Below, one piece after another: positions 9,709 to 23,206 of a stretch of 64,000 bases of DNA. The notes under the pieces were generated by a model that made no database searches, was not told where the DNA came from, and saw only the letters and a program-made list of their open reading frames with translations. The DNA is from Salvator merianae (lineage: Eukaryota; Chordata; Lepidosauria; Squamata; Teiidae). Both the position numbers and the translations under genes were made by a program. Numbering within the stretch: position 1 is the first letter of the stretch; the number at the start of each line of letters is the position of its first letter. Location of the stretch: contig QVOM02000126.1 in the NCBI GenBank assembly GCA_003586115.2, positions 59,772,456-59,836,455 of the forward strand, in the 5' to 3' direction.

Positions 9709-12700
9709 ATTTCGGAGTAGGTGAAGGTTTCGAAAACCTCTCTATCAAAGCCTGAATGTATTGTTCGTCTACATAATTTTTTTTAAAAGCCCATTTTTCA
9801 GCTACTTCAAAATTGGCACCACCAAGGCATTTCTCCTTTGGTTCCACTCACATGATCACACAAGCTTTCTAATTTCTACCTCTCTGAGGCTGCTGCCATT
9901 TTGATTTCCATTATAGCTGCTGCTTCTGCTGCTCTTTCTGTTCCAAAGCCAAATAATGCACTAAGTAAGTATCCAAAACTATGTAGACCTCAGAGTGATT
10001 CATAATCTGTTTACTGGGTTTGAAAAAACAAAAAAAAAATTGATGAATAAATTATTTGCTCTTAATTACTTGCTCATTTCTAGCCAGGATGCATCATTCT
10101 CGATGTAACCAAATATAGCCAGATCTTCTATGAATTAAAAACAATAATCTTTGTAATTAAAAAATCTGTTTGTCACAGAAAGAACTTGAACAATGTTGGG
10201 TCTTTCACACAACAGATGCTAAATAACAGCTTGTAACTAAGAGAAGTATGTTATCAAATCAGGACTTCAAATAAATTTCTCTAAGAGGATTAAGCTTGTA
10301 CTGGACCTATGTCTTCTGAAATGTGTGCAGACAATTGGATCATATTAATCTAATTTATCTTTAGTCTCATGACTGAAGACTGTCAACCAAAAAAGAAAAA
10401 TACCATGAAATGTTCTTATTATTTTTTAAATGTACACAAGAGCAGCAAGGAAAATAATCTTGCAAGAGAAAGATGGGGGGGAAAAATGAAAGAACTTCTG
10501 TGCAGTGCAGTCTATGGATGTGGACTACGGAGAAGGTTGCCTTTGATCTCTCCTGAACTACATTTGGATCTAGTTATAATGTATAGTGGATCAAAGTGCA
10601 ATTCAATGAGATGAAAGAGAGATACTTAATTTGTCAATAAGGCCCCACCACTTCTCTTGTCACCACTATTTCCCTCAATTCCTCAGACTTCCTTCCTGAG
10701 AATAGGTGGTCAGGCACAAGGATCCATCCCAAATAATCTTCTGTGAAGATAGATCCAAAGAATCAGGGTGTGCTCAGAATAGCTATTTCAGTTGCCTTCT
10801 GAGCGAATTTGACCCTGGGGGCCCAAACTGGAAATAAAACATTTGCCTTATCCTGCCTCCAAGCCAGTAATAATTCACCCCTTCAACAGTCAGGAGAAAA
10901 CAACTCTCAAGTTGTGGGAGTACCTCTGCCAATCACAGCCTTTGTTTAGTGGAAGAACCCATTGGATAATCAGGGAGGGGCACCAGCAAGCTCTTGCCGG
11001 CAGCCAGAGTTTCCTTTTGAACTCAATAATTAAGCAGATTGAATGAACCTAAAACTAAAAATATTACTCCTATCCTGCCTTCCTTAGAAATGTACTTAAA
11101 AAGCACATTGACTTCATATAAAAACACAAAGCGAGGAGATAGAGACTTGAGTTAAAAACGATTTCATTTGCAATTGCAACAAGAACCTGGCAATTAAGGA
11201 ATGAAGGAGTTGGAAACTGCTTCAGCAAAAAGCTGGGGATTTCCTATCCAGTGGCCAATCAGTGATCAGCACCCCCTGCAGTCATGGTACGTTGAAGAGA
11301 ATAGGCTGCACTTTGGGTGCATCATCTATTCATATAGCTGTGTTTGGAAGATTTTTTTCTGCGTGCCTAGAAATTATTTGCTCATTTTATTCAGGCAGTT
11401 TTAAAATTCCCTAGTATGATCACAGCTTCAATCCCACTTCTGTACAATTTCCTTTTCTACTCTTAGCACACTTTTGACTCCCTCATCATCCAAGGGACCT
11501 CCCTGACTAGTTTCCTGTTTCTAATGTTTGACTTGGAAACATTATAACATTGGAAAGATACAGACCTTGCTCAGTATTCACTTTCAAATGGTTCTAGTTG
11601 TTACAAGGAAAAATGCAGCAAAGAGGATACTGCAGTTACAAGTTAAACATATGCCATCACGGCTAGTAAATGATGTCCTACAAAAATTCTAATTGCTCTT
11701 GTCAGGATCTTGTGATTGTGCTCTGGAAATCTATAAAAGCCAGTTATCCAGCCTTCCACAGGTATCCAATCTTCCTTTTGACCTGGTCAGCCATAAATCA
11801 TTTCCAAATGCCTCTCTTGGATTGAAGGTTTAGAATGGGCAGCACGTTCCTTCATTTATTTTTAAAGATGTTGTTAGACTGCCCTACACTTACAAAGCTC
11901 CTGAGGTGAAATAGAAGGGTAAAAACAACAACAGCAAAAAAACACCCTAAACTAATCTGACAGTTATATGGATATACTAGCTGGAAAGCTTAGCAGAGAT
12001 ACTAGGCTGGTGGAAAGGCCACAAAGCAGCACTTGGCTGAGGGGGGGGCAGACCAAGCAGGGAATATTGGAGGAATGTGCCACACAGCAAGGTGCCTAAT
12101 ATTTGGGTTGGTTGTTGCCACTTGTTATTTGCCAGAAGCAGGCATGCCTGGCAAAGGTGGCTGCTGTGGAAGGCCAAGGTAGGTTGGGGCAGGTAGCTGT
12201 CACAGTGCAGGAGAACCCCCTTCCATTTTGACACTGCCAGTGTCCACTCTACCATTCTACTTACCATTCCTGAAGTCAAAGTGGATGTCCTTCTTGCTAG
12301 GGTGATGTGGACAGGGCAGTGGGTAGGATGTCCTCAAATCTTGCCAGCATCCGTTACAGTTGTCTCAGCGGTGGTGACATATAGGTCTGTCAAGTGAAGG
12401 CCTGTGCAGCAGAGGAAATTCTGGGAGTATTGTGGGGGAAGGGAATAACAAGAATATTAAGATTGTTACAATATTTGGAATTCGAGACACATTATTTGGG
12501 TTTATTGTTCCTGCTATTGTGTTTGTATTAATTTATCTCAATAAAATGTATATCAAATAGAAAGCTGCCCCAGAGCAGAGGGTTCCCCCACTTCCTTCCC
12601 CACTTGATCTCTTGAGGAGGGCAGCGGATTTGCCCCTGGCCACTGGCACAAAGCAATATCTTTAGTGGGCACATTGAAAGACTGTGAGTTGTGTGAATGT

Positions 12701-12856
12701 CTGTGCTTGGGTTCTTGTTTTATGGTCTCCCCTACTCCTACAGGTAGCTTAATGATCACCATCTGAATTACATATACATAGATATGGGTATTTTAGTCAG
12801 TACTGTCCATCTTCAGGAACACATGCACAGCATCTGATTCCACACCAATTTGCAAT
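9709..12856. other. Unassigned AT-rich stretch
   Basis: No recognisable exon, RNA or repeat family. The frames present (up to about 100 codons) show no domain and many competing frames overlap them. This may be unique intergenic or intronic DNA or repeats too old to recognise by eye. Confidence 0.35.
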
Positions 12857-12960
12857 ATCCTTGTTTTGTTTGTTTATTGAATTTCTAAATTGTCTAATAC
12901 TAAATAGTCTCTGGGCGGTGTACAAATAATAGAAGTAATAAACTCAATCAGATAAAACCA
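12857..12960 (-). mobile_element. LINE 3'-end fragment (L2-like tail)
   Basis: TTGTTTGTTTATTGAATTTC and CTCTGGGCGGTGTACAA, read on the minus strand, correspond to the 3' end common to L2-like LINEs and their SINE partners in squamates, with the A-rich tail pointing left. Family assignment is from memory of the consensus form and is approximate. Confidence 0.5.
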
Positions 12961-13716
12961 CTGATAACCACAAATTACAATCCCCTTACCATAATTGAAT
13001 GTCAATTTCAGCAACAAAAACAGAAGCACAGTTTGAAGCAATAACTACAGCCAGAAAAACCTACCATTCAAATGCCTGGATAAATAATAAGGTGTGGTCT
13101 GGCAGAAATTGCCCCCTTTGGCTAAGGATCATGAAAGGTGCAGTTCTTTTGGTCAGTCAAATAAAAGATGCTTTGAGCTCTGATTTAACCACTTGCTCAG
13201 AGCAGCATCCTGAGTAGTGACTGAACAGCGTCTGAATAGTGCAAAGGTAGAAAATATGTCATCTTGATGCTCTGTTGCTGCTGGAAATGTAAGTTAAGGC
13301 TTTTGACCTTGATACGCACATGGAAATAGCATGGACAGGAGCAGGGATGTTTGGCCAATCATGTTTCCAAATAATTATTCGAGAAACATCAAAGGTGACC
13401 AAGAACCTGTTCCCATGCTGCTTCACTGCATTATCATCACCTTCGGTTAGCTCATTAAAAAGACATCGTCACAATCACCATGGAAGCCTTGTTTTGTTCT
13501 CAGCACATTTTCATTGTGAAGTATACTATTCTGGAAGTCTTCTGTTACCATGCCATTTAAGATTTTTGTTGTAGATTGTGGCTAGCCAGTTGTTGCACAT
13601 TTATTATTCTCACATTTCTTTCCCTTTCAGTTTCTGGATGCAATCACACAAGGATGCTTGAAGGCACCTCTCACAGCTGAGAGTAAAGCTGCCTCCTCCA
13701 AGTGCCTTTCTGCAAA

Positions 13717-13936
13717 GGCTGCTTCCACACGTCAAAAATAAAAGTGGCTCAAAAGTAGTTTAGAGGTGGTAGTATCCACATGCTAGTGCCTGAATCCACA
13801 TTAAAGACTGGAAAATGTGCTTTGAAAATACACTATCTGGCCTTTCATAAGGATTAGAAGTGGGATGGGAACACTAGCATCCACATGCTACCAGCTCTAA
13901 GCCTCTTTTGAGCTGTTTCTATTAATGCGTGCAGGC
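13717..13936. mobile_element. MITE, GGCTGCTTCCACAC family, copy 1
   Basis: Begins GGCTGCTTCCACACGTCAAA and ends GCGTGCAGGC. The interior (GTATCCACATGCTAGTGCC, GGATTAGAAGTGGGATGGGA, CATGCTACCAGCTCTAAG) is shared with 36882-37095, proving a dispersed family. The inverted subregions ATCCACATGCTAGTGCC and ACTAGCATCCACATGCTACC give it a partly palindromic core. Confidence 0.65.
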
Positions 13937-14025
13937 ACAGAATGAAAGGGAGGTTGTAGAAAAGAGCAGACTAGAACAGACATTCTGGAGCTGCTTGTTT
14001 CCCTTCCTCCTTCAGCTGACTGAGG

Positions 14026-14082
14026 CTATGATCACACATAACAGCAACAACAATAAAAAGCAGCTCAGAAGTGCCTTGGACA
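14026..14082. mobile_element. GGCTGTG-family MITE, left-end fragment (copy 3)
   Basis: GGCTATGATCACACATAACA, then AGCTCAGAAGTGCCTTGGA, matches the left 60 bases of the copies at 5931 and 9150. Similarity stops abruptly where the next MITE begins. Confidence 0.6.
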
Positions 14083-14250
14083 TCAGGGGCTTTTTGCACT
14101 TTTCACTAGTGGGTGTTCACATACTCACTAGCGAAGTGTGTCCACAGGCCCTCCTGATCAGCTGCTCCTGACCACTACTAGCTGTGGAGCACAAAATCGT
14201 GCTCCACAGCTGTACCAGGCGCAGCTGGACTGCTCCCAGTACACAATGTT
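14083..14250. mobile_element. GCCTGTTTGCACTT-family MITE fragment
   Basis: GGGCTTTTTGCACTTTTCAC, then CATACTCACTAGCGAAGTG, matches the end of copy B (8340-8400) and, inverted, the right ends of copies C and D. It contains a perfect hairpin: arms 14180-14192 and 14199-14211 (AGCTGTGGAGCAC and its complement) around AAAATC. The other end is missing. Confidence 0.6.
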
Positions 14251-16560
14251 TGCACTCTCTTCTAGAGTGGAGAATTCCCCTCTCCTTCAGCGCACCCTTT
14301 CTATGTCCTCAGAGTGGGAACTGCCACAGAAGGAGTGTGCTGCTTGTCCACCCCAAGCCCTGGGTGGGCCCTTCTAACTTTTAGACACAGACTTAAAATT
14401 AAAGAAGGTGTTTTTCTTCAAAACTGTTGGGAATGGCTACTCCAGCCATGTCTCCAGGACATACATTAGGCTGCCGCTTTTCCATGTGTGGCTGCAGGAG
14501 GCATCCCATGACAAACATACTGCTCCAGCAAAGGGCACAATTACCATTGTAGGTGTTTTTGTGTGAAGGATGCAATTTTCTACCCTCCAAAAGAGCACCT
14601 TGAAATAGAGCCACAGAGGCATCCTTCAATAGGGTGAACAAGGCATTTTTGTCACCCTCAAGCCCTCTCAGTATGACTTCCTTCAACAATTCTCCTTTTC
14701 TTTTACCTCCTCCCTTTCATGAATCAGCATAATTGACCTGTGAGAGAGTTTACTGTCATCTTTCTGTTCAGTTCTAAATGTAAATTACAGTTGGAATGAA
14801 TTCATAATATATAACTAATATATAATATATAAAGAGAAGTACAAATAGGAATACTGGAGCTATGGAAAGTATGGCATAGTAAAATGTGCATGTGAAGAGA
14901 TTCCAACTAAGGGTGCCATCAGACACTGTTAAAGAGATGACTTCCAGGCAACTTTCAGTCTTACTCCATAGACATCTTATCAGCATATGACTTCTTGGGC
15001 CTTGAAGTCTCGGAAAGATCAGCTCATTGATGGGTGGGATTTCTGAGCACTGGAGTCATCTCTTTTTTCAACCTCCACTAATGTCCTGTTTGGCAGGAAA
15101 ACTGCATAAGTAACAGGTGAGAATTTCCTGCCCTGAGAGTGACATAGCCTCCTCCTATTCTCATATTTGAAAATCCAAAGTTTCTTATTTCCAAAACAAA
15201 GGAAACCTGTGATTCCTTGTTCTACACATGTGGGAGAAAGCAGCAGGAAGGGACCTCTCTAAACTTGATACAGTGGGCAATTGCATCATGGCAATTAGGA
15301 GCAGTCATAATCTAGAGTTCTGAAGTTTTAGACTTCTGGAAGTCTGCAATTAAATAAATAAGAGCAAGCAAGTGGCAGGAAATGTAGTCAATCACAGAAC
15401 AGAAACTGTTCTGAAGTTGTTTTAACTAATCACAGAAAGAGAAAGGTGGGCAGACTACTGGCCAATCAGTGGATAGCAACTGTTGTCAAAGGAAATGTGC
15501 CCTGGTTTGGAGCCAAATGAGGACTGCAGTGTGGCAAAATAGGCAGCTTCACAGTCGCATATACGGGTCTCTTGTGTGGAAGGCACTTTTTTTGTGCATC
15601 TGACAAATGGACAATTTTTCTAAAAGAATGACTTGAAAAAGACGTGTCTAATCAAACTCTATATTGATCAAAGTTAAGGACAGGAATTTTAAACTCTTGG
15701 GATACGGCCAATGAGACTTTTACATTTCCCCCCCCTTTGAACGGAAGATCATTATATGATGCCATCACACAATACTGGCCCCATTTAAAAATAACTTGCT
15801 GTGCAGCGTAGAAGCCTGCAGTTGAGCACAAGTCAAATGTGCACATGGCACTGCTTGTGTAACTGCAGGAAAATGCATGCCCAAACGGCAGAGTAGGAAA
15901 GCTAATATGATTTAAAAGAAAGGCTTTACTTTTTGTTGTTAAATGACACTTCCTCTCACACCACCTGCAAGGTGAATCTTAGTAATAAACAGGATGCATC
16001 ACTCTAGTTTGTTAATGAAATTCTGCCACAGTATTGAATGAAGTGACTAGTTTCCCATCATATTTGTCCACAAAACTGAACAAATAGTTTCTCACGATAT
16101 TGTCTAAAGCTGAAGGTGCCCTTGAGCACTTCTTAAGGTTAGAATGAGTTTAAAAGATGCTTCCATGGTACCCACCACAGCTTTCATAGTCCCCAGTGTA
16201 TACTTGTGTGTATGGGATTGTAATGTATGAACCAGTAATCTGCAAGATGTCTAAAGTCGTGGTAGGGTTGCCATAAGCACAATGGTTATTCTCGAAACAG
16301 GTGATTCATCTTAGATTCTTGATTTCCCAGTGGGAGCCTATTGACCTCCGTACGATAGATGAAAGTATTTTATCCTGCATGTTCTCCCCCTGACCCCTTG
16401 CCGCCTTTTTAAATGCACTACTCTCTGTCATACCACATTAAAGAATGCTTCCTTCATGCCAATATGTAGGCTTCACTGCCCCTCTGTTACCTTCCAGAAG
16501 GCTGGCATTTCTAGTGTTTACTCAAGAGGATTAACTGATAAGAAAGCATGATAAAAGAGT
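14251..16560. other. Unassigned stretch
   Basis: No supportable gene or named repeat. A short stretch of TATATAA-like sequence at 14805-14830 is simple AT-rich DNA, not a convincing promoter. Confidence 0.35.

Positions 16561-16561
<1 letters not shown>

Positions 16562-16592
<31 letters not shown>
16562..16592. repeat. (CA)n microsatellite
   Basis: About fifteen CA dinucleotides without interruption. Confidence 0.95.
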
Positions 16593-16594
<2 letters not shown>

Positions 16595-16699
16595 AATCAA
16601 ACAGATATAAAATACCTTTGAAATTGCAAGTGGAAAGGGAAAGGATGCATGCAACAGAGGGAGACTTCCAAACACACTATATTGCATCATGTCTGCTGA

Positions 16700-16748
16700 A
16701 ACACAAATGAATCTGGGATCGGAATGATAGGAGTTATAGTCTAACACC
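16700..16748. mobile_element. Half-copy of the 'CTACAACTCCCATCAT' palindromic MITE
   Basis: GAATGATAGGAGTTATAGTC is the right arm of the palindromic element seen whole at 33268, 38028 and 49103. Only one arm is evident here. Confidence 0.4.
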
Positions 16749-17044
16749 TGAAAGATACCAGATAGACTATCCCTGCAGACTCTTGGCTTAAAAAGTTGGC
16801 AGACTTTAGTCTAGAAAGATGACAAGTGAGAGGGAACATGACAGAAGCCTAGAAAATGATGCACAGTGTGGTCAGAGAGGAAAAAGAGTTTTTTCCCTGT
16901 TTTTGTACAGGCGACCACCTTGGAAGGCTTCAAAAAGGACCAGATCCAGGTCTGATGGCTAAGTGACTTTCTCTTACAAAGGAGACCGTATGCCTCTGGA
17001 GGCCAGCTGGTGCAATCCTGTGAATATAGGCCAAGGTGTCTAGC

Positions 17045-17118
17045 TTCCATAAACAACTGGTTGCCACTGTGAGAACACACTGGTAGACAAGAGGCCACTG
17101 CTCCAAGCCAACAGGGTA
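17045..17118 (+). mobile_element. Fragment of an amniote dispersed repeat (CAGCTGGTTGGCCACTGTG type)
   Basis: AACTGGTTGCCACTGTGAGA, followed by an equivalent of CTGGACTAGATGGGCCAC, matches the 3' part of the copy at 58575-58735. The copy at 20528-20605 is its reverse complement. The class (SINE or LINE tail) is not decided from this sequence. Confidence 0.5.
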
Positions 17119-19487
17119 TTTTAATTTTCTCATCTGCACTTGAATGTCCCCACCTACCCATTTCCACTACTCCAGAGGTATGGTCCTGAGGATGAAATCA
17201 GAAACCTCCAATTCTATTTCTAGCTAAGTGCTGTTTTTTTTAAAAACTGTTAGTTTTAAGTGGTTTATCCCAAACAAACCAGAATTAATAATCACAGGCT
17301 GCATCCACACAGCTGCTTGGTGGGACTTCTCAGAAGATATGGAGACATGGCATCCAAATTTGCCAGTCCTTGATAGCCTAGGAGACCCAACAGGAACTGC
17401 TTTTCTGTAAGCCAGGTAACACTATTCTTTGGGTGGACTTCAGCTGCTAAGTTGCTTCCTTCATCCCCATGTGAAACCTTGAAGGGGGCAGTGCATTTTA
17501 CTGGGTGCCATTCCTGCTTGGATATGACCCTGATGGAATGAAAAAATGGATGGAATTCAGCTATTTTCAGGTTGTCTTTCCAGCACAAAAACACTGCAGC
17601 TATGGGTAGGTTGCTTGCAACTGTATTTCGGGAACTGTGGTGAGGCAGGTTTCATGTGTGCTCACACCTATTGCCCCCAGCCTTGAGTGAATGGTGCCGC
17701 AGTGTGGGTTTTTTGCTCATGCAAGGTAGTTTGTCTTACTTTACATGAAATAATGGGCTGCTGATTTTTCTCTAGCTGCCTTTTCATACATAGGAGTACA
17801 GCAACAAAGGGAGAGGAGACTGCATGAACTTGAGGTCTACCTGCCTAGCACTAACTATGATCTAATGGTACATCTGAATTTAGATAAAGCTCAACAGCAT
17901 CTGAAAATATGGACTTCTTGATTTTAATAGACCAAAATAGGCACGACTTGTGAAACTCTATGGAAAATTAACTGTGTATATGACTTGATACTGAACCTAC
18001 AAAACCTGAAATTCTATGAACACCTATTCATTCTAGAAAAGTAGCATTTCACATGTCAGCATTTTTGTCATATTTTAAGATATTTCACTACAGTAGCTGT
18101 ATTCTCAAGATATTTTATTCGCTCCTGTGTTATACCATCTAATATAATCTTGTCATTTCTCTCACTGCATCTCTGCAAGGGGGAGGAAAAGTCAACTGGA
18201 GGGGGAGGCAGCTCCGGTATGGCCTAGAAATTGCAGGAGGCCATTTCTGTGACCACTGGCTACATTATTCTGAAGTCTGCCAGCACCTTTATGCAAAGTC
18301 CAGTTTCCCAGCCTCTTTATGAGCATGCTGCACTGTATAGGCACTGGCAGTGACCTCCATTTAACTCACAGCATTTGCACAGCCACTGCAAGTCAAATTA
18401 AGGGGTCAGGGTACCATTAGAGTAGAAAATCCCACTCTGCAGCTGAGTCACCCTGCCCTCTAGCATGTGATGGCTGTGCTGGCCCCTAGCTACATCAATG
18501 TGGAAACAGACTGCCCTGGGGGTATGGGAAGGGCATCCACATCATCATGCCTTGGAAATAGGACCTCAAACTATTTTGGCAGCCCATCACTATTTTAGAG
18601 GATTCCATTCTGCAAAAGCACCACAGATATAGAAACATACAAATAATTTGGAACCACATAGTGGTCATTTTTAAAATCACCTGAAGGCAATTTCAAGATC
18701 CTAATTCATGAATATATTAGTTGTCATGTGGTTCCCCCCCCCAAAAAAAATAAGGAGTGTACAAAACTGGCAAATGCATACCTGACAGAATAACAAAGCA
18801 CTACTGAACTGCAGCTTAGGCAGGATCTGCATAGTACTTTTACAATGCTATAACTCAGAGCGGAAAGCACAAAGTCTTCTCAGTCCTACACCCTCATAGC
18901 TAAATGGTGGGTGGGTACAGTTCCACAAAGGCCTATGCACAGTCAACCCCACCCAGCTGTAAGCGGTCTCTGAAGTGCTGTGAATAGCAAGCAAGAGTAA
19001 GCACTCCCCAAGAGCATGTCCTACTTTTCCAGCAATCATTTTGCTACCACACTGTTGCTGCTCAAGCAGACCTACTTGATCTTCGGTCACTATCACTGGC
19101 CTTGTGTTTTCAACCCCATCAGACAATTTCCTGGGTTTAAAGAACCCTGGTCAGGAACTTCACAGCCGAGGAACAAAAGTTTCCTGGCCACAATGCTCAC
19201 ACAGCCAGGGACAGAGGAAGGCGTGCAGACAGCACACGTATCACTTCAAGGAGTGCTACATGCACATTGCTCTGCTTTACAACAATTTTCAGCAGCATTT
19301 TAGTTGTAGTTCTGCTGGGAGATCCACATGTCGATTTAACTTAGACTGAAATGCATGAGTGACAATTTGTTATCTAAGCCAAATACAATTTATGTATTTA
19401 CAGTCAGTTTTAAAATTAAAAGACCCATGAAGTATTGTGTCTGAGCAATATCTGTACCTCCCAAAATATGCTTAGTGATTGGTTCAA
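17119..19487. other. Unassigned stretch
   Basis: No gene recognised. A segment from about 18822 (GATCTGCATAGTACTTTTAC) to 19330 (CTGGGAGATCCACATG) has weakly inverted ends and could be a very old MITE, but the match is too poor to call. Confidence 0.3.
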
Positions 19488-19575
19488 AGATATCCAGGGA
19501 ACTTCATAGGTTGAGGGAGGATGTGAACCCTGGATTCTCAGTTCCTAATCTTACCTTTTAACCTTTCCCACTCTC
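19488..19575 (-). mobile_element. tRNA-derived SINE head, remnant
   Basis: On the minus strand, GGTTAAAAGGTAAGATTAGG then AGGGTTCACATCCTCC resembles the head of the squamate SINE type whose plus-strand remnant lies at 63369. The B-box-like GGTTCACATCC is recognisable; the A box is eroded. Confidence 0.45.
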
Positions 19576-20527
19576 AGATGAATTACATGACAAGTGAGAA
19601 ACAAGAAATAAGTATGTAACCAATGATAAATGTATCTACATTTTAATAAGCATTTTATTAAGCATTACATCCAATCTCCACCTTGTAGGTTGTTTTCCAG
19701 AGATCTGTGGATGGGAATTGTTCCCTGAATCATGGACAAATTCTACCTTTATGACAATCTACCAGCTTTTTAAATGTTGCTTCCTGGGCCAATACAGTTA
19801 ATAAAGCAAAATTATAAACACTGTGTGGCATTCTAGTACATGGATTCAAATAACCTTTCTTTATTAATCCATGACAACCAGGTAGGTTGTCATAGACATA
19901 TATCAAAGATAATAGGAAGCAGCTATAGGAAAATTCAGTATAAACCTTTCTTTCTGTGTTTTATGAGTTCTTTAAGGCCTTTGATTGCATGAAATGGCAG
20001 TTTCTTTTATCCGTAATATATAAATAAATTGTGGGGCCAAATTAATACATCTTGTTGTTCAAACTCATCAGAATTCATCAGCAAGAGAATGGATAACACT
20101 AATTTAATATTCATTCTGGTGCAGTTGTTGTCCTTTTCCCTTTACTGCATTTATTTGGATACAAAATTTTTGGCAAAATGACAAACTTAAGTGGAAGATC
20201 CCAAAGTTTTAATTAACCTCTGTGCAGAAGAGCATTTCTAATTCAGTTGATGCTCAAACAGAGGAGCAGCAACATTTTGGTGATTTAGAAAGCCATGCCC
20301 TCTCGATGAGCTAATAATACAGCTGTGACTGCCAAAATGATGAAAACGTGGAATCTTGCAAATAAGGAAGGAGTGAGAAAACTGCATTCTCCTCCACTAT
20401 TCCAAACATCAAAAAAAGAAATAAATCAGAAAACCACTGCTTTCCAGGGCCAAATTTACATGTACTTGATTTTGGTGGCTTGACCAAAGCTTCCGTAGTG
20501 AATATATGGAACCTGTGTTTCAAAAAA

Positions 20528-20605
20528 GAATGCAAGAGGAGACCTGCTGGATCAGGCCACAGCCCGGCTAGCCCAGCATCCAGTCTCGTGCAGTGGCTCA
20601 CAATT
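20528..20605 (-). mobile_element. Fragment of the CAGCTGGTTGGCCACTGTG dispersed repeat
   Basis: GACCTGCTGGATCAGGCCAC then GCCCAGCATCCAGTC is the reverse complement of the 3' part of the repeat at 58575-58735. Confidence 0.55.
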
Positions 20606-20714
20606 TGCTTTTGGGCATTTTCAAGCAGAAGATGAAACCCTTATCTGCTCTCCACTTCCTACAAATGGCCTTTAAATCAGAGATGCACACAAACTTAAAA
20701 TTGGTGGTTTCTTA

Positions 20715-21201
20715 GGCCCTTTCTGCTCTTATCCTTGGTCCAGTTGAGGACAGGGTTCAGGGGTCTACCATCCACAGGCCAGTGCAGAATAGAGTAGGCC
20801 CCTCCCCCTCCATGGTATGCTTCATCTGCATTGGATGAAGCTATGGACTGGAGTGGTGAACCTTTTTAAAAAGGTCCCCAACCAGTCCCAGCTGTGTATT
20901 CCAGACTACAAAAGACAGCACGTCCCTGTTGCCTGGAATGGGGTGAGCTTTTTGGTGGTACACCAGGAAAAGGCACCAAAAGTTGGAGCATGCTGAAAAG
21001 GAGTCAGCTGGAAATATCAAAGGTCCTTGCTGCAGACTGGCCTTATTGTGGATTATATCCCGGAATAGGGACCTGCCATCCACATGCTAGTGCAAACTAT
21101 GAAAGGTCTTGCCCAGGGCCTACCATAGTCTATACCAGCATGCAGATGGCAGGTCCCTATTCTGAGATATAATCTGGAATAAGTCCAAGTGCAGAAAGGC
21201 C
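20715..21201. mobile_element. MITE, CCTTTCTGCACTT family, composite
   Basis: The left end GGCCCTTTCTGCTCTTATCC and the reverse complement of the right end GGCCTTTCTGCACTTGGACT are inverted repeats. The left flank is TTA and the right flank CAA. The right third (about 21035-21201) is itself palindromic (GGATTATATCCCGGAATAGG against its complement) and matches the compact element at 51430-51550. It may therefore be a compact element joined to, or derived from, a longer one. Confidence 0.65.
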
Positions 21202-22586
21202 CAAAGGGACCAGCCTTCAAAACCAGCAGCTGGGATGACACAAACCATCCGAAATGCTAGGGGTAACCTGCCTTACCTGGCATAGGCTAGCACAGCACAG
21301 GATATCCTGTGCATTGCAGAAATGGCCTTAGACTCATGGCTATTGATATCAGAAGCCACTTTCTCTCTCTGTTAGATAGCTTAATTGTCCAACTCAAGAA
21401 TTAGCACACACTGTAGAGTGGAGAGACATATATTGTACAATATCATGGGTGGTTTTTTTTTTTCATTACAATGTGGTTCTTCCATAAAATTCTATTTTGT
21501 ATTTGGAGGTGCATCCAGATGTGGTTTCAACACCTCAGTTTTCCTGGGGCTATATTGGGATTGCTGTACATACTCAGGGCAATCCGAATATATTCCTGGG
21601 ATAGGGCACAAAAAAGGTGCAATATAGGCATGACCAACGACCCAGCTGTGATGCTGGGTTTTCCACCACTTACCTTATCTGTTGTTTCCTTGTGGAATCG
21701 CTGCTCTTGTGGAAGTACCCATATGCAGGAAGTGCATGAAACAAAGGGAAGTGGGGGGATGCTTCCTACATCCATGTACTTTTGCTAGAGCAGTGATTCT
21801 GCAAGGACATGACAGGCAGCATGAGAGCCCGGGTTCACCTCAGAATTGTCTCCTGCCATTTGGCAGGAGCAGGAAGAGGAAATAGTGGGACCTAAACAAG
21901 ATCCCACAATTTCGTGTCTCTGTCTAGAGACAGCCTGGGACTAAGCCACAAGTGGCTGAATATGCAGTTTTGCTGTGTACGAATACTGGTTCAGTAACGG
22001 AGTAGGGAAAGATGGGTTATTTGCAGTAGTACATAGTATGTTAATAAGTGCTCTCAAATAAATGTGAAGTGCGGAAGCTCCATATACCTCATCAAAAAAT
22101 GTTGAATTTAAAAAAAAGAAAAGAAAGGACTAGTCAAACTTCAGCCAGGTGGTGCTTTTTAATAGTACCTGTTATTTGAGGAATTGGAATATGAGCAGGA
22201 ATGTATTTTTCTTGTGCGGATTTTTCATGTGATTTTTGTCACTCCTCAGTCCTTATCTCGCATAATAAGAATTATTATTAGCTATTGTTGATAGTCACTT
22301 CAAGCTAAAGACCACTATTTGTAGTAACAGAGTGAAATATTTGTCTATACTTTCCTTAATTACCACCAGTTTAGCTGCAATGATTATGCTGTTAAGCAGG
22401 GCATCAGTAAAACATTAATTTCATAAATAAACAGTTTCTTCTTAAGATTAGGACTTCTCATGATCGCGTATTGTTTATAAGATTGGAAGAATTGTTAATC
22501 ATGACTACTATATAAATGTATTAATTTTTTTTGCATTTTGTTTTGTCTGTATGTCTGTTTTGGCTTTGCCCCTCAATTGTAAATAG

Positions 22587-22587
<1 letters not shown>

Positions 22588-22656
<69 letters not shown>
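22588..22656. repeat. (ATA)n microsatellite
   Basis: About 23 ATA trinucleotides in a row; the poly-isoleucine frame across it is an artefact. Confidence 0.97.
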
Positions 22657-23206
22657 GAACTTCTGAGGAGCTTCTTCATTCCTTTGTACTGGCATTGCTT
22701 TTACCCAAGGTTTTCCATATCCTCCAGCATGTTCCAAAAAAAATGAGGGTGTGCGGACCCCCCTGTCTCCTCAACAGCACACAGCCCAGGTGATTGTCCA
22801 CTCCCTTGCACAGGTGGGTTGAGCAGTAAAGAGCTGCTTAGATAAGAGGCTGCTTATTACAGCGAACCAGCATGGAAAAGCATCTCTCCTCCCTGCCTCC
22901 TGACATGAGTCAACACTCACATAAACCTGTATTTTCTCAAGGATGCAGCAACCTTATAGATAACTTTGGTATCATACGGGAGGGCATGAAAGCTTCCTTT
23001 TTGACAGTTGTATTCACCCAAGTGGCTGATCAGAGTTACTTCATCCACAACAGTTTCACTATTATGCTATAAATGCTGAGTCTCTCAAAAATATGAATGG
23101 TCACATTTTTAAAACAATCACCATCGCGTATCTTATTGTTTGCCAAAACTCTGCTCAAATCTGGCAAATAAGACTAATTAGTCTAGACTCCATTTACACA
23201 CACTGA

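Noticed and set aside
14805..14830. TATATAA-like cluster as a promoter
   Set aside because: Simple AT-rich sequence without a nearby transcript or gene.
18822..19335. Old MITE with GGATCT ends
   Set aside because: The inverted similarity is too weak and no second copy was found.
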